Shown in pieces: positions 54,485 to 63,206 of a stretch of 64,000 nt of DNA. Position 1 is the stretch's first letter; every line of letters starts with the position of its first letter. Source of the stretch: Salinicola halophilus (GTDB taxonomy: Bacteria; Pseudomonadota; Gammaproteobacteria; Pseudomonadales; Halomonadaceae); NCBI RefSeq assembly GCF_003206155.1, contig NZ_PZJV01000002.1, forward strand, positions 496,001 to 560,000. The letters are read 5' to 3'. The translations under genes were made by a program, and so were the position numbers. Below the pieces are notes generated by a model that saw nothing but the letters and a program-made list of their open reading frames with translations, was not told the DNA's origin and searched no databases.

Positions 54485-55504
54485 ATGAATCGGATCATGA
54501 AGACCGCGGCAGTCGTTGGCATTCTGGGCGCATCGGTGGCTCAGGCGCAGGCTCAGCAGCAGCAAATGCGTATCGTTGGCTCTAGCACGGTCTATCCGTT
54601 TGCAACCTATGTCGTCGAGCAGTTCGGGGCGACGACCCAGCACCCGACGCCGGTACTCGAGTCGACCGGCTCCGGCGGTGGTATCAAGCTTTTCTGCGAA
54701 GGTGTCGGCGCCGAGACGCCCAGCATCACCAATGCTTCGCGTCGCATGAAGGCCGAGGAGTTCGAGCGGTGCCAGTCCAACGGGGTCGAGGAGATCACCG
54801 AGGCGACCATCGGCTACGACGGCATCGTTTTCGCCGAGAGCGGCGGCAACGAATCGCTCAACCTGAACCGTGAGCAGCTGTTCCTCGCGCTGGCAGCCCA
54901 GGTGCCGCAGGACGGTGAGCTGGTCGACAACCCCTACCAGAACTGGAGCGACATCGACGAGTCGCTGCCGGATCGCAAGATCGAAGTCTACGGCCCGCCG
55001 ACCACTTCCGGTACCCGCGACGCCTTCGCCGAGCTGGTGATGGAAGCGGCTTCCGAAGAGATGGATGCCTACGACGGTAGCTACAGCGACATCCGCTCCG
55101 ACGGCGCCTACATCGATGCCGGTGAAAACGACAACCTGATCGTGCAGCGTCTGCAGGAGAATACGGCAGCCTTCGGCATCTTCGGCTACTCCTTCCTCGA
55201 GGAGAACCCGGACATGCTGACCGCCGCGACCATCGAAGGCGAAGAGCCGACGCCGGACGCCATCAGCTCCGGCGACTACCCGGTCTCTCGCTCGCTGTTC
55301 TTCTACGTCAAGAATGCCCATCGTGACAGCGTCGACTCCCTCGATCCCTACGTCGATCTGTTCATGAGCGAGCAGATGATCGGTCCGGGTGGCTACCTCA
55401 GCAACATCGGTCTGATCGCACTGCCCGACGACATGCGTGAGAGCGAGCGCGAGCAGGTCACGAGCTTCACGCCGATCGAGATGTCGGACCTTCAGGAAGG
55501 TTGA
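54485..55504 (+). CDS. pstS: Phosphate ABC transporter substrate-binding protein (first operon)
   Basis: Periplasmic phosphate receptor of the pstSCAB set. The 339-residue protein has a signal segment (about 1-23, ending QAQAQ) and then MRIVGSSTVYPFATYVVEQFG, STGSGGGIKLFCEGVG and PTTSGTRDAF, all phosphate-binding loops. It is of the larger type seen in Pseudomonas (PA5369-like), and only about loosely similar to the second PstS in this window. It is followed by a hairpin before pstC. Confidence 0.92.
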   Translation: MNRIMKTAAVVGILGASVAQAQAQQQQMRIVGSSTVYPFATYVVEQFGATTQHPTPVLESTGSGGGIKLFCEGVGAETPSITNASRRMKAEEFERCQSNGVEEITEATIGYDGIVFAESGGNESLNLNREQLFLALAAQVPQDGELVDNPYQNWSDIDESLPDRKIEVYGPPTTSGTRDAFAELVMEAASEEMDAYDGSYSDIRSDGAYIDAGENDNLIVQRLQENTAAFGIFGYSFLEENPDMLTAATIEGEEPTPDAISSGDYPVSRSLFFYVKNAHRDSVDSLDPYVDLFMSEQMIGPGGYLSNIGLIALPDDMRESEREQVTSFTPIEMSDLQEG

Positions 55505-55529
55505 GCCAGACCTCTTTCGAGGTGCTTTG

Positions 55530-55555
55530 GGAGGCCGCTCTTGCGGCCTCCTTTC
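55530..55555 (+). terminator. Hairpin between pstS and pstC, first operon
   Basis: Stem GGAGGCCGC/GCGGCCTCC with a TCTT loop, followed by TTTCT, 26 bp after pstS. It probably acts as a partial terminator or stabiliser that raises pstS over the permease genes. Confidence 0.75.
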
Positions 55556-55582
55556 TGTGTTCACAACCATCCGAGAAACACC

Positions 55583-56836
55583 ATGTCTGACTACCTGTTT
55601 CCCGCTTTCATCGTGTTGATGGTCGGGCTGGGCGTCGCCGCTTTCTTCACGGGTCGCCAGCGTGCAGTGGGTGTCCGTGCCGAGGGCAAGACCATGCGTT
55701 CCCAGCCCAGTCAGTACGGCTGGTTCATGAGTCTGGCCAGTGTCGGCGCCGCCATTGCCGTCATTTCCCTTTGCTGGTTCGTGCTGGTGATCGTCGGTTC
55801 ACCGGTGCCGCTCTATTCGCTCTATTTCGTGGGTCTGGCCGTGGCACTGCTCGGCATGGGTTACGGCCTGCGTTACGTGAACCCCGATTTCCACGCGCGC
55901 AACGCCATCGAGTGGGTGATTCGTTTCGCGCTGGCGGGGGCTGCGCTGATCTCGGTTCTCACCACGCTGGGTATCGTCGTCTCCGTAGTCAGCGAAGCGA
56001 TTCGCTTTTTCAACATGTACAGTTTTTGGGATTTCATCACCGGTACCCGATGGAATCCCGGCGCCAGCTTTCTCGAGGCGGCGGGGCGTTCCTCCTCGGC
56101 CTCGAGCCGAGCGGAGTTCGGGTCGCTGCCGCTCTTCGCCGGCACGTTCATGATCGCCCTGATCGCCATGCTGGTCGCCATCCCCGTCGGGTTGGGTGCG
56201 GCTGTCTATATGGTGGAATTCGCGCCGTCGCGGGTCCGCAGGCTGGCCAAGCCGATGCTGGAGATCCTGGCGGGTATCCCCACCGTGGTGTACGGCTTTT
56301 TCGCCGCGATCACCGTTTCTCCGCTCGTCGTCGATATGGCCGGACTGTTCGGGCTCGAAGCCTCCTACACCAACGCGCTCTCGCCCGGACTGGTCATGGG
56401 CATCATGATCATTCCGTTCATCTCCTCGCTGTCGGACGACGTGATCAACTCGGTGCCCGACTCCCTGCGCCAGGGAGCGCTGGCGCTAGGCGTGACCAAG
56501 GGTGAGATGATCCGCAACGTCGTGCTACCGACGGCCGCGCCGGGGATCATATCGGCGTCGCTGCTGGGCGTTTCTCGCGCGCTGGGGGAGACCATGATCG
56601 TGGTCATGGCGGCGGGGATGAGTCCCAATCTCACCGGCAACCCGCTTGAAAACATGACGACGGTCACCGTCAGCATCGTCTCTTCGCTGACCGGCGACAT
56701 CTCCTTCGGCAGCGCGCAAACGCTGTCGGCGTTTGCGCTCGGCCTGGTGCTTTTCGCAGTGACCCTGCTTCTCAACCTGGTGTCGGTACTGATGATCGGT
56801 CACTTTCGCCGTAAATATAGCCTGAGCGCGCTCTAA
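55583..56836 (+). CDS. pstC: Phosphate ABC transporter permease PstC (first operon)
   Basis: Inner-membrane permease of 417 residues with an extended N-terminus (two extra hydrophobic segments before the canonical region) and about eight transmembrane helices. The EAA loop is seen as LRQGALALGVTKGEMIRNVVLPTAAPGIISASLLGVSRALGETMIV. E. coli PstC is 319 residues; the extra length is N-terminal. The start at MSDYLF follows a weak Shine-Dalgarno. Confidence 0.92.
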   Translation: MSDYLFPAFIVLMVGLGVAAFFTGRQRAVGVRAEGKTMRSQPSQYGWFMSLASVGAAIAVISLCWFVLVIVGSPVPLYSLYFVGLAVALLGMGYGLRYVNPDFHARNAIEWVIRFALAGAALISVLTTLGIVVSVVSEAIRFFNMYSFWDFITGTRWNPGASFLEAAGRSSSASSRAEFGSLPLFAGTFMIALIAMLVAIPVGLGAAVYMVEFAPSRVRRLAKPMLEILAGIPTVVYGFFAAITVSPLVVDMAGLFGLEASYTNALSPGLVMGIMIIPFISSLSDDVINSVPDSLRQGALALGVTKGEMIRNVVLPTAAPGIISASLLGVSRALGETMIVVMAAGMSPNLTGNPLENMTTVTVSIVSSLTGDISFGSAQTLSAFALGLVLFAVTLLLNLVSVLMIGHFRRKYSLSAL

Positions 56837-56855
56837 CACTGATGAGGGTAGAGGA

Positions 56856-58019
56856 ATGGCGGATTCCTTCGATGAGATTACAAAGCAGCTGCGCAAGCGC
56901 CACGGCAAGACGCGGCGCCTCAAGCTGATCTCCATGTCGGCTCTGATTCTCTCGGGGTTGTTCTTGGCGGTTTTCCTGGGCGATATGGTGCAGCGTGGCT
57001 GGTCGGCGTTCCTGCAGGGTCAGATACAGCTCGAGGTGACCTACACCGAAGAGACCCGCACCATGCCGCTGAACGCGATCGATGAGGATTACCGGCAGCT
57101 GGTCACTCAAGGGTTTTTCTGGAGCTTCCCTGGCAAGTTCGAGCAGGATCCCGAATTGACCGGTACCGTGCGCGACGAATGGGTGCCGGCCAGCTCGGAT
57201 GTCGACCAGTACTTGAAAGGTCGTGGCAGGCTCTCTTCGCAGGAGCAGCAGGTCGTCGACCGACTGGTAGAGCAGGGCCAGGCGGAGCTGAGATTCAACA
57301 AGACCTTCTTCACCGGCGGCGGCTCGCGCAGTCCTGCAATGGCGGGTATCGGCGCCGCGGCGTTGGGAACGCTGCTGACCATCGCCGTGACCATGGCGAT
57401 CAGCCTGCCGATCGGTGTCATGACGGCGATATACTTGGAGGAGTTCGCGCCGGACAACCGCTTCACGCGCATGATCGAGGTCAATATCAACAACCTCGCC
57501 GCCGTTCCGTCGATTCTATTCGGTCTTCTCGGCCTGGCGATATTCATCGGCTTCTTCGGCGTGCCTCGCTCCTCGCCACTGGTCGGCGGGTTGACCATTG
57601 CGCTGATGACGCTGCCGCTGATCATCATCTCGACCCGGGCGTCGCTACGCTCGGTCCCCGACGGCATCCGTCATGCCGCTTTCGGCGTGGGCTGCACTCG
57701 ATGGCAGGTGGTCAGCGACCATGTGCTGCCGGTATCCCTCCCGGGCATCCTGACCGGTTCGATCATCGGTATGGCGCAGGCGATCGGGGAGACGGCGCCT
57801 CTGATTCTGGTGGGCATGATCGCCTTCATTCCCAACGCCGATTTCTCGCTGCTCAACTCGGCGACCGTGCTGCCAGCGCAGATTTACACCTGGGCGAGCC
57901 TGCCCGACCAGGCATTCCAGGAGAAAACGGCGGGTGGCATTCTGGTGCTGCTGACGATACTGATTCTGCTCAACGCTATTGCCGTACTGATGCGTAACCG
58001 TTTCGAGCGCCGCTGGTAG
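56856..58019 (+). CDS. pstA: Phosphate ABC transporter permease PstA (first operon)
   Basis: Inner-membrane permease of 387 residues. A large periplasmic loop (about 60-155) follows TM1, absent from E. coli PstA (296). The EAA loop [52 protein letters not shown] is normal. TM helices at about 27-46 and five from 160 on. Pairs with the extended PstC upstream. Confidence 0.92.
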   Translation: MADSFDEITKQLRKRHGKTRRLKLISMSALILSGLFLAVFLGDMVQRGWSAFLQGQIQLEVTYTEETRTMPLNAIDEDYRQLVTQGFFWSFPGKFEQDPELTGTVRDEWVPASSDVDQYLKGRGRLSSQEQQVVDRLVEQGQAELRFNKTFFTGGGSRSPAMAGIGAAALGTLLTIAVTMAISLPIGVMTAIYLEEFAPDNRFTRMIEVNINNLAAVPSILFGLLGLAIFIGFFGVPRSSPLVGGLTIALMTLPLIIISTRASLRSVPDGIRHAAFGVGCTRWQVVSDHVLPVSLPGILTGSIIGMAQAIGETAPLILVGMIAFIPNADFSLLNSATVLPAQIYTWASLPDQAFQEKTAGGILVLLTILILLNAIAVLMRNRFERRW

Positions 58020-58056
58020 TGCATCAGCGTCACTGTCAATTCATGGGGAGGTAAGT

Positions 58057-59028
58057 ATGACGCATCCGGATTCAGCTGCTCGGGATACAGCCGCCGCCGA
58101 CGGCCAGACAGAGCAGCGCTCGAGAAGCCGCGAGTCGCGCCCGGCGAACGGCGAAGTCCAGCCGGCGGTCGATCATGGCGCAAGCGAGCCGCAAAGCGCC
58201 GGCGGTCGGCCCGAGCGGCAGGGTCAGTCCGGCGGCAAGCCGGTGTCGTTCAATAACGAAGTCGACCACGAACGACTGAGCATGACCGTCACCGACCTGG
58301 ATCTCTGGTACGGCGACTACCAGGCGCTGAAATCGCTCGATATCGAGATCTATTCGAACACGGTAACCGCCCTGATCGGGCCGTCGGGCTGCGGCAAGTC
58401 GACCTTCTTGCGCTGCCTCAACCGAATGAACGATCTGATTCCCAGCGCGCGGATCGAGGGTCGTATCGAGATGGATGGGCGAAACGTCAACGCCAGAGAA
58501 ATGGATGTGGTGGCGCTACGCCGCCGCGTGGGGATGGTGTTCCAGAATCCCAACCCGTTTCCCAAGACGATCTTCGAGAACGTCGCCTACGCGCCGCGCA
58601 TGCACGACATCGTCAGTAGCCGTCGCGATCAGGAGGAGCTGGTCGAACAGGCGCTTCGCGATGCGGGTCTCTGGGATGAGGTCAAGGACAAGCTGGATCA
58701 ACCCGGAACCTCGCTTTCCGGCGGTCAGCAACAGCGGCTCTGCATTGCGCGGGCCATCGCGCTTCGCCCCGACGTCATTCTGATGGACGAGCCGACATCC
58801 GCCCTCGACCCGATCTCGACGGCGATCATCGAGGACTTGATGGTTCGGTTGCGCAAGGACTTCACCATCGTCGTTGTCACTCACAACATGCAGCAGGCCG
58901 CCCGCGTCGCGGACTATACGGCCTTTTTTCATCTGGGGGAGATCATCGAATACAACGACACTGCAACTCTCTTCGAGACGCCAGCGACGACCAAGGCGGA
59001 GGATTACATCACCGGGCGGTATGGCTGA
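58057..59028 (+). CDS. pstB: Phosphate ABC transporter ATP-binding protein PstB (first operon)
   Basis: ATPase of 323 residues. Walker [10 protein letters not shown] at about 108-116, signature [19 protein letters not shown], Walker [14 protein letters not shown] and the switch His in [11 protein letters not shown]. The N-terminal 75 residues are a low-complexity, charged extension ([23 protein letters not shown]) not found in E. coli PstB (257). The start with GGGAGGT Shine-Dalgarno looks right, so the extension is probably translated. Confidence 0.95.
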   Translation: MTHPDSAARDTAAADGQTEQRSRSRESRPANGEVQPAVDHGASEPQSAGGRPERQGQSGGKPVSFNNEVDHERLSMTVTDLDLWYGDYQALKSLDIEIYSNTVTALIGPSGCGKSTFLRCLNRMNDLIPSARIEGRIEMDGRNVNAREMDVVALRRRVGMVFQNPNPFPKTIFENVAYAPRMHDIVSSRRDQEELVEQALRDAGLWDEVKDKLDQPGTSLSGGQQQRLCIARAIALRPDVILMDEPTSALDPISTAIIEDLMVRLRKDFTIVVVTHNMQQAARVADYTAFFHLGEIIEYNDTATLFETPATTKAEDYITGRYG

Positions 59029-59101
59029 CGGGCGAGGCAGGTGTTGCCCAAGCGCCGGTGCGAAAGCCGCTCGGCGCTTTGTCTTCTCGATTGACCGTTG
59101 G

Positions 59102-59160
59102 TGTCACGAAAGCGTCATATTACAGTTGTAAGTTACCTCTGTGTCAGTAAGCAGTCACCG
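59102..59160 (+). promoter_or_regulatory. Two candidate Pho boxes upstream of the second pst operon
   Basis: Two sets of 11-bp direct repeats occur: TGTCACGAAAG/CGTCATATTAC (59102-59123) and TGTCAGTAAGC/AGTCACCG (59142-59160), spaced 18 bp apart. The second matches 14 of 19 positions of the E. coli Pho box. They lie 33-90 bp before pstS, so PhoB probably activates this operon from tandem sites. Confidence 0.72.
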
Positions 59161-59192
59161 CTACTCAATACTCGACGAACGCAGGTAACTCT

Positions 59193-60233
59193 ATGCTCAA
59201 GCAGGTTCTCGCAACGCTCATTTCCGGCTCGCTCGTCGTCGCTGTCGGCGCGCAAGCTCAGGACACCATCACCGGTGCCGGTGCGACCTTCCCCTATCCG
59301 GTCTACTCCCAGTGGGCCGACGCCTATCAGGACGAAACCGGTACCGGCCTCAACTATCAGGCCATCGGCTCTGGCGGCGGTATCCAGCAGATCACGGCCA
59401 AGACCGTCACCTTCGGTGCCAGCGACGCGCCGATGACCAAAGAAGAGCTCGACGAAAACGGCCTGATGCAGTGGCCGATGGTGATGGGCGGCGTCGTGGC
59501 GGCGTTCCACATCGATGGCTTCGACGGTGAGTCGCTGAACCTCGACGGTGAGACGCTGGCCGATATCTACCTTGGCAACATCAGCAACTGGAACGACGAG
59601 GCAATCGCCGAACTGAATCCGGACGTCGAGCTGCCGGATGCGCGGATCACGCCGGTCTACCGCGCCGAGGGGTCGGGTACCAACTTCCTGTTCACCAACT
59701 ATCTCTCCAAAGTGAGCCAGGATTTCGCCGATACCGTGGGTGAGGGCAAATCCGTTGCCTGGCCGGCAGGTGTGGGCGCCAAGGCGAACGCGGGTGTCGC
59801 CAGCCAGATCGGCAGCACCAACGGCGCTATCGGCTACGTCGAGTACGCCTACGCGGCGCAGAACGAACTGAGCCTGATCCATCTGGAGAACAGCGACGGC
59901 AACGTCGTCGAGCCGAGCATGGAGTCCTTCATGGCGGCGGCATCCAACGCCGAGTGGGACGACGCGCCGGGCATGTACCTGGTGCTGACCGATCAGCCGG
60001 GTGCGGATAGCTGGCCGATCACCGGCGCCTCTTTCATCCTGATGCACAAAGAAGCCCAGGATGCAGAAGCGTCTCGTCGGGCGCTCGAGTTCTTCGACTG
60101 GGCGTACGCCAACGGCAACGAGATGGCGCAGTCGCTCGACTACGTGCCGATGCCGGACAACGTCGCCGACATGGTCCGCGAGAGCTGGAGCGAAATCCAG
60201 GGCTCGAACGGCGACGCCGTCTGGCAGCAGTAA
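59193..60233 (+). CDS. pstS: Phosphate ABC transporter substrate-binding protein PstS (second operon)
   Basis: Canonical PstS of 346 residues. Signal MLKQVLATLISGSLVVAVGAQAQ, then DTITGAGATFPYPVYSQWADAYQ and GSGGGIQQITAKTVTFGASDAPM; the RAEGSGTNFLFTNYLS block is the phosphate-binding loop. It closely follows the E. coli fold and length (321 mature). It is distinct from the first PstS, which lacks GAGATFPYP. Followed by a 9-bp-stem hairpin before pstC. Confidence 0.96.
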   Translation: MLKQVLATLISGSLVVAVGAQAQDTITGAGATFPYPVYSQWADAYQDETGTGLNYQAIGSGGGIQQITAKTVTFGASDAPMTKEELDENGLMQWPMVMGGVVAAFHIDGFDGESLNLDGETLADIYLGNISNWNDEAIAELNPDVELPDARITPVYRAEGSGTNFLFTNYLSKVSQDFADTVGEGKSVAWPAGVGAKANAGVASQIGSTNGAIGYVEYAYAAQNELSLIHLENSDGNVVEPSMESFMAAASNAEWDDAPGMYLVLTDQPGADSWPITGASFILMHKEAQDAEASRRALEFFDWAYANGNEMAQSLDYVPMPDNVADMVRESWSEIQGSNGDAVWQQ

Positions 60234-60248
60234 TACCCCGAAGCAAGG

Positions 60249-60283
60249 CCGCGGCGGCGAGTGGGCGACCACTTCCGCCGCGG
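60249..60283 (+). terminator. Hairpin between pstS and pstC, second operon
   Basis: Stem CCGCGGCGG/CCGCCGCGG with a 17-nt loop, 16 bp after the pstS stop. No T-run, so probably an mRNA stabiliser or partial stop. Confidence 0.6.
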
Positions 60284-60340
60284 TGTCGTATCAAGTGCCG
60301 CCGCCATGGCGGCCGTGTCGCAAGCCCACGAGGAAACACC

Positions 60341-61282
60341 ATGGCCACCACCAACACGGCTGAAAAGGGCAGTGGACTGGGGCATCTCAGCGAGGCGATG
60401 CAAAAGCGCCTGCGCCGCAAGGCGCAAATCGATGTTGGGTTCGAGCGAGTACTCTTCGGCTTCGCTTTTGCCGTACTGCTACTGCTCGGCGCGATCATCG
60501 CATCGCTGATCGTATCGAGCTGGCCGGCGCTGCAGCGCTATGGCGTGGACTTCTTCACCGAAAATCGCTGGGCCGCCAACGTCGAGGTGTTCGGCGCGTT
60601 ACCGGCAATCTACGGCACGCTTCTGACGTCGATCATCGCGATCGTCATCGCCGTGCCTATCTCTTTCGGCATCGCCATCTTTCTGACCGAGCGATGCCCC
60701 GGATTTCTGCGTCAGCCCTTGAGTACGCTCATCGAGCTGCTGGCCGGTATTCCGTCGATCATTTACGGCATGTGGGGCATGGAAGTGCTCGCGCCGCTGC
60801 TGCGAACCTGGTTCCCCGATGTCTTCCCCGCCGGCACGGGTCTTGCGACCGCCGGCATCATTCTCGCGGTGATGATCATCCCCTTCATCACGGCAGTCAG
60901 TCGCGACGTCATCAATACCGTGCCATCGGTCATGCGCGAATCCGCCTACGGACTCGGCTGCACGACTTGGGAAGTGGCGAGGCAGGTGATTCTGCCGTCG
61001 GTCAAGGGCGGCCTGGTGGGTGGCGTCGTGCTGGGCCTCGGCCGCGCGCTCGGCGAGACGATGGCGGTCACCTTCGTCATCGGCAACAACCTGTTCCTGA
61101 ACCCGACGCTGACCGGGCAGGGCACGTCGATCGCGGCACTGATCGCCAACCAGTTCTCGGAGTCGGACGGCACTCAGCGCTCGGCGCTGCTGGCGCTGGG
61201 CCTGATTCTGTTTCTGATCACCTTCGCCGTGCTGGCGTTCGCGCGCTATCTGCTGCGCAACAGCACCGGCCGTCACGCCTGA
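60341..61282 (+). CDS. pstC: Phosphate ABC transporter permease PstC (second operon)
   Basis: Inner-membrane permease of 313 residues, close to E. coli PstC (319). Six TM helices; the EAA loop is MRESAYGLGCTTWEVARQVILPSVKGGLVGGVVLGLGRALGETMAVTFVIGN. The hydrophilic N-terminus (about 40 residues, LRRKAQIDVGFERVLF) is typical. Start at ATG 60341 behind a weak GAGGAAA. Confidence 0.96.
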   Translation: MATTNTAEKGSGLGHLSEAMQKRLRRKAQIDVGFERVLFGFAFAVLLLLGAIIASLIVSSWPALQRYGVDFFTENRWAANVEVFGALPAIYGTLLTSIIAIVIAVPISFGIAIFLTERCPGFLRQPLSTLIELLAGIPSIIYGMWGMEVLAPLLRTWFPDVFPAGTGLATAGIILAVMIIPFITAVSRDVINTVPSVMRESAYGLGCTTWEVARQVILPSVKGGLVGGVVLGLGRALGETMAVTFVIGNNLFLNPTLTGQGTSIAALIANQFSESDGTQRSALLALGLILFLITFAVLAFARYLLRNSTGRHA

Positions 61283-61297
61283 TTGGGAGCGCCCAGG

Positions 61298-62149
61298 ATG
61301 AATACCACAACGACCTCGCTCTACCGCCGGCGTAAACGGCTCAATCAGCTGGTCATGGCGGCCTGTCTCGTGGCGACCGGTATCGGCTTTCTGTTTCTTT
61401 TCGCCATTCTGTTCACGCTGGTGAGTAAAGGCGTGGGCTCCATCTCGCTGTCGATCTTCACCGAGCGGACCCGCATGACCGGGGGCGGCCTCGGCAACGC
61501 GATCTGGGGCACTCTGGTGATGACCTGCGTCGCCACGGTGATCGGGACGATCGTCGGCGTTGCCGCCGGAACCTGGCTTGCCGAGTACGGTGGCAAGCGC
61601 AAGATGGCGAAGGTCATCCGTTTCATCAACGACGTCCTCCTTTCGGCGCCATCGATCATCGTCGGTCTGTTCATCTATGCCGTGGTCGTGGTGCCCATGG
61701 GTAACTTCTCGGCGTGGGCCGGAGTGCTGTCGCTGACGGTCATCATCGTCCCGGTGGTCATCCGCTCCACCGAAGACATGATGCAGCTGATCCCCAACTC
61801 GCTACGGGAAGCCGCGGCGGCGCTGGGCGCCCACCGCTGGTGGATCATCGTGCGCGTCTGCTACAGCGGAGCGAGGGCGGGTATCATGACCGGGATTCTG
61901 CTGGGGTTCGCCCGCATCAGCGGTGAGACGGCGCCGCTGCTGTTCACGTCACTGAACTCCAACCAGTGGAATTTCTTTCAGCTCAACAACGAGATGGCAA
62001 ACCTGCCGATGACGATCTATCAGAACATGACGATCAATTCGTTCATCCCCGATCTCGTATCGCTGGCCTGGGCCGGGGCGCTGATCCTCACCGCCGCTAT
62101 CCTGATTCTCAATATCGCGGCGCGCTATTTCTCGCGCCAGCGCTCCTGA
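61298..62149 (+). CDS. pstA: Phosphate ABC transporter permease PstA (second operon)
   Basis: Inner-membrane permease of 283 residues (E. coli 296) with six TM helices and the EAA loop [50 protein letters not shown]. The start is taken at MNTTTTS; a TTG five codons earlier would only add GAP R-type residues. It has GGGAG upstream. Confidence 0.95.
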   Translation: MNTTTTSLYRRRKRLNQLVMAACLVATGIGFLFLFAILFTLVSKGVGSISLSIFTERTRMTGGGLGNAIWGTLVMTCVATVIGTIVGVAAGTWLAEYGGKRKMAKVIRFINDVLLSAPSIIVGLFIYAVVVVPMGNFSAWAGVLSLTVIIVPVVIRSTEDMMQLIPNSLREAAAALGAHRWWIIVRVCYSGARAGIMTGILLGFARISGETAPLLFTSLNSNQWNFFQLNNEMANLPMTIYQNMTINSFIPDLVSLAWAGALILTAAILILNIAARYFSRQRS

Positions 62150-62169
62150 TCTTTCGTTACGAGGCCGCC

Positions 62170-62991
62170 ATGAACGCCGATCTCAAACTCAAAACCGAGC
62201 AGGCCGCGCCGTCGACCTCGGCCGCTTCGGAAACCGCCGCGACCAAGCTCAAGGTCGAAAACCTAAGTCTCAACTACGGCAAGTTCCAGGCGCTGAACGA
62301 TATCTCGATGGAGATACCGGAGCATCAGGTCACGGCCTTCATCGGGCCGTCCGGCTGTGGCAAGTCGACACTGATTCGCTGTTTCAACCGCATCCACGAT
62401 CTCTACGAAGGCATCAGCACGCGGGGCAAGATTCTGCTCGACCAGCGGGATATCTACGATGCCAAGGTCGATCTCAACCTGCTGCGCTCGCGGGTGGGCA
62501 TGGTCTTCCAGAAGCCGACGCCGTTTCCGATGACGGTCTTCGACAACGTGGCATTCGGCATTCGACTCTACGAGAAGCTCTCGTCCCGCGAGCTCGAGGA
62601 GCGGGTCGAGTGGGCGCTACGCCAGGCTGCGCTGTGGGAAGAGGTCAAGGACAAGCTCAAGCACAGCGGTCAGGCGCTTTCTGGCGGTCAGCAGCAGCGC
62701 TTGTGCATCGCGCGTACGATCGCGGTGAAGCCGGAAGTGATTCTGCTCGACGAGCCGACCTCGGCGCTCGATCCGATCTCGACGGGCTACATCGAGGATC
62801 TGATCAATGAGTTGAAGAAGAACTACACCATCGTGATCGTGACCCACAACATGCAGCAGGCCGCGCGAATTTCGGATATCACGGCCTTCATGTATCTGGG
62901 AAGCCTGATCGAGTGTGACAACACCACCAAGATCTTTACGCAGCCCAAAGAGCCTCGCACGGAGGACTACATCACCGGGCGCTACGGCTGA
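62170..62991 (+). CDS. pstB: Phosphate ABC transporter ATP-binding protein PstB (second operon)
   Basis: ATPase of 273 residues. Walker [10 protein letters not shown] at about 58-66, signature [19 protein letters not shown], Walker [17 protein letters not shown] and [11 protein letters not shown]. Normal length (E. coli 257) with a short N-terminal addition. No phoU follows, unlike E. coli; instead there is an AI-2E permease gene 215 bp later. Confidence 0.97.
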   Translation: MNADLKLKTEQAAPSTSAASETAATKLKVENLSLNYGKFQALNDISMEIPEHQVTAFIGPSGCGKSTLIRCFNRIHDLYEGISTRGKILLDQRDIYDAKVDLNLLRSRVGMVFQKPTPFPMTVFDNVAFGIRLYEKLSSRELEERVEWALRQAALWEEVKDKLKHSGQALSGGQQQRLCIARTIAVKPEVILLDEPTSALDPISTGYIEDLINELKKNYTIVIVTHNMQQAARISDITAFMYLGSLIECDNTTKIFTQPKEPRTEDYITGRYG

Positions 62992-63206
62992 CCGATAAGC
63001 CTGCCAACCGACCACCGTCGCTTGCAGGCCGCGTGCGGAACTGTCCGACCCGCGCTCTGCAGGATCGGCCAGTAGGCGTCGACGTTCACGACGCCTTGCA
63101 GTCGCGCTGACGACGATGGGGGCATGCCCGTGTGATTCGACGTCGCCGACAGAGGATCGTGTTAAAGTCGGCCGCTCGATGACGCGTCACAAGGATGGAC
63201 GATCTC

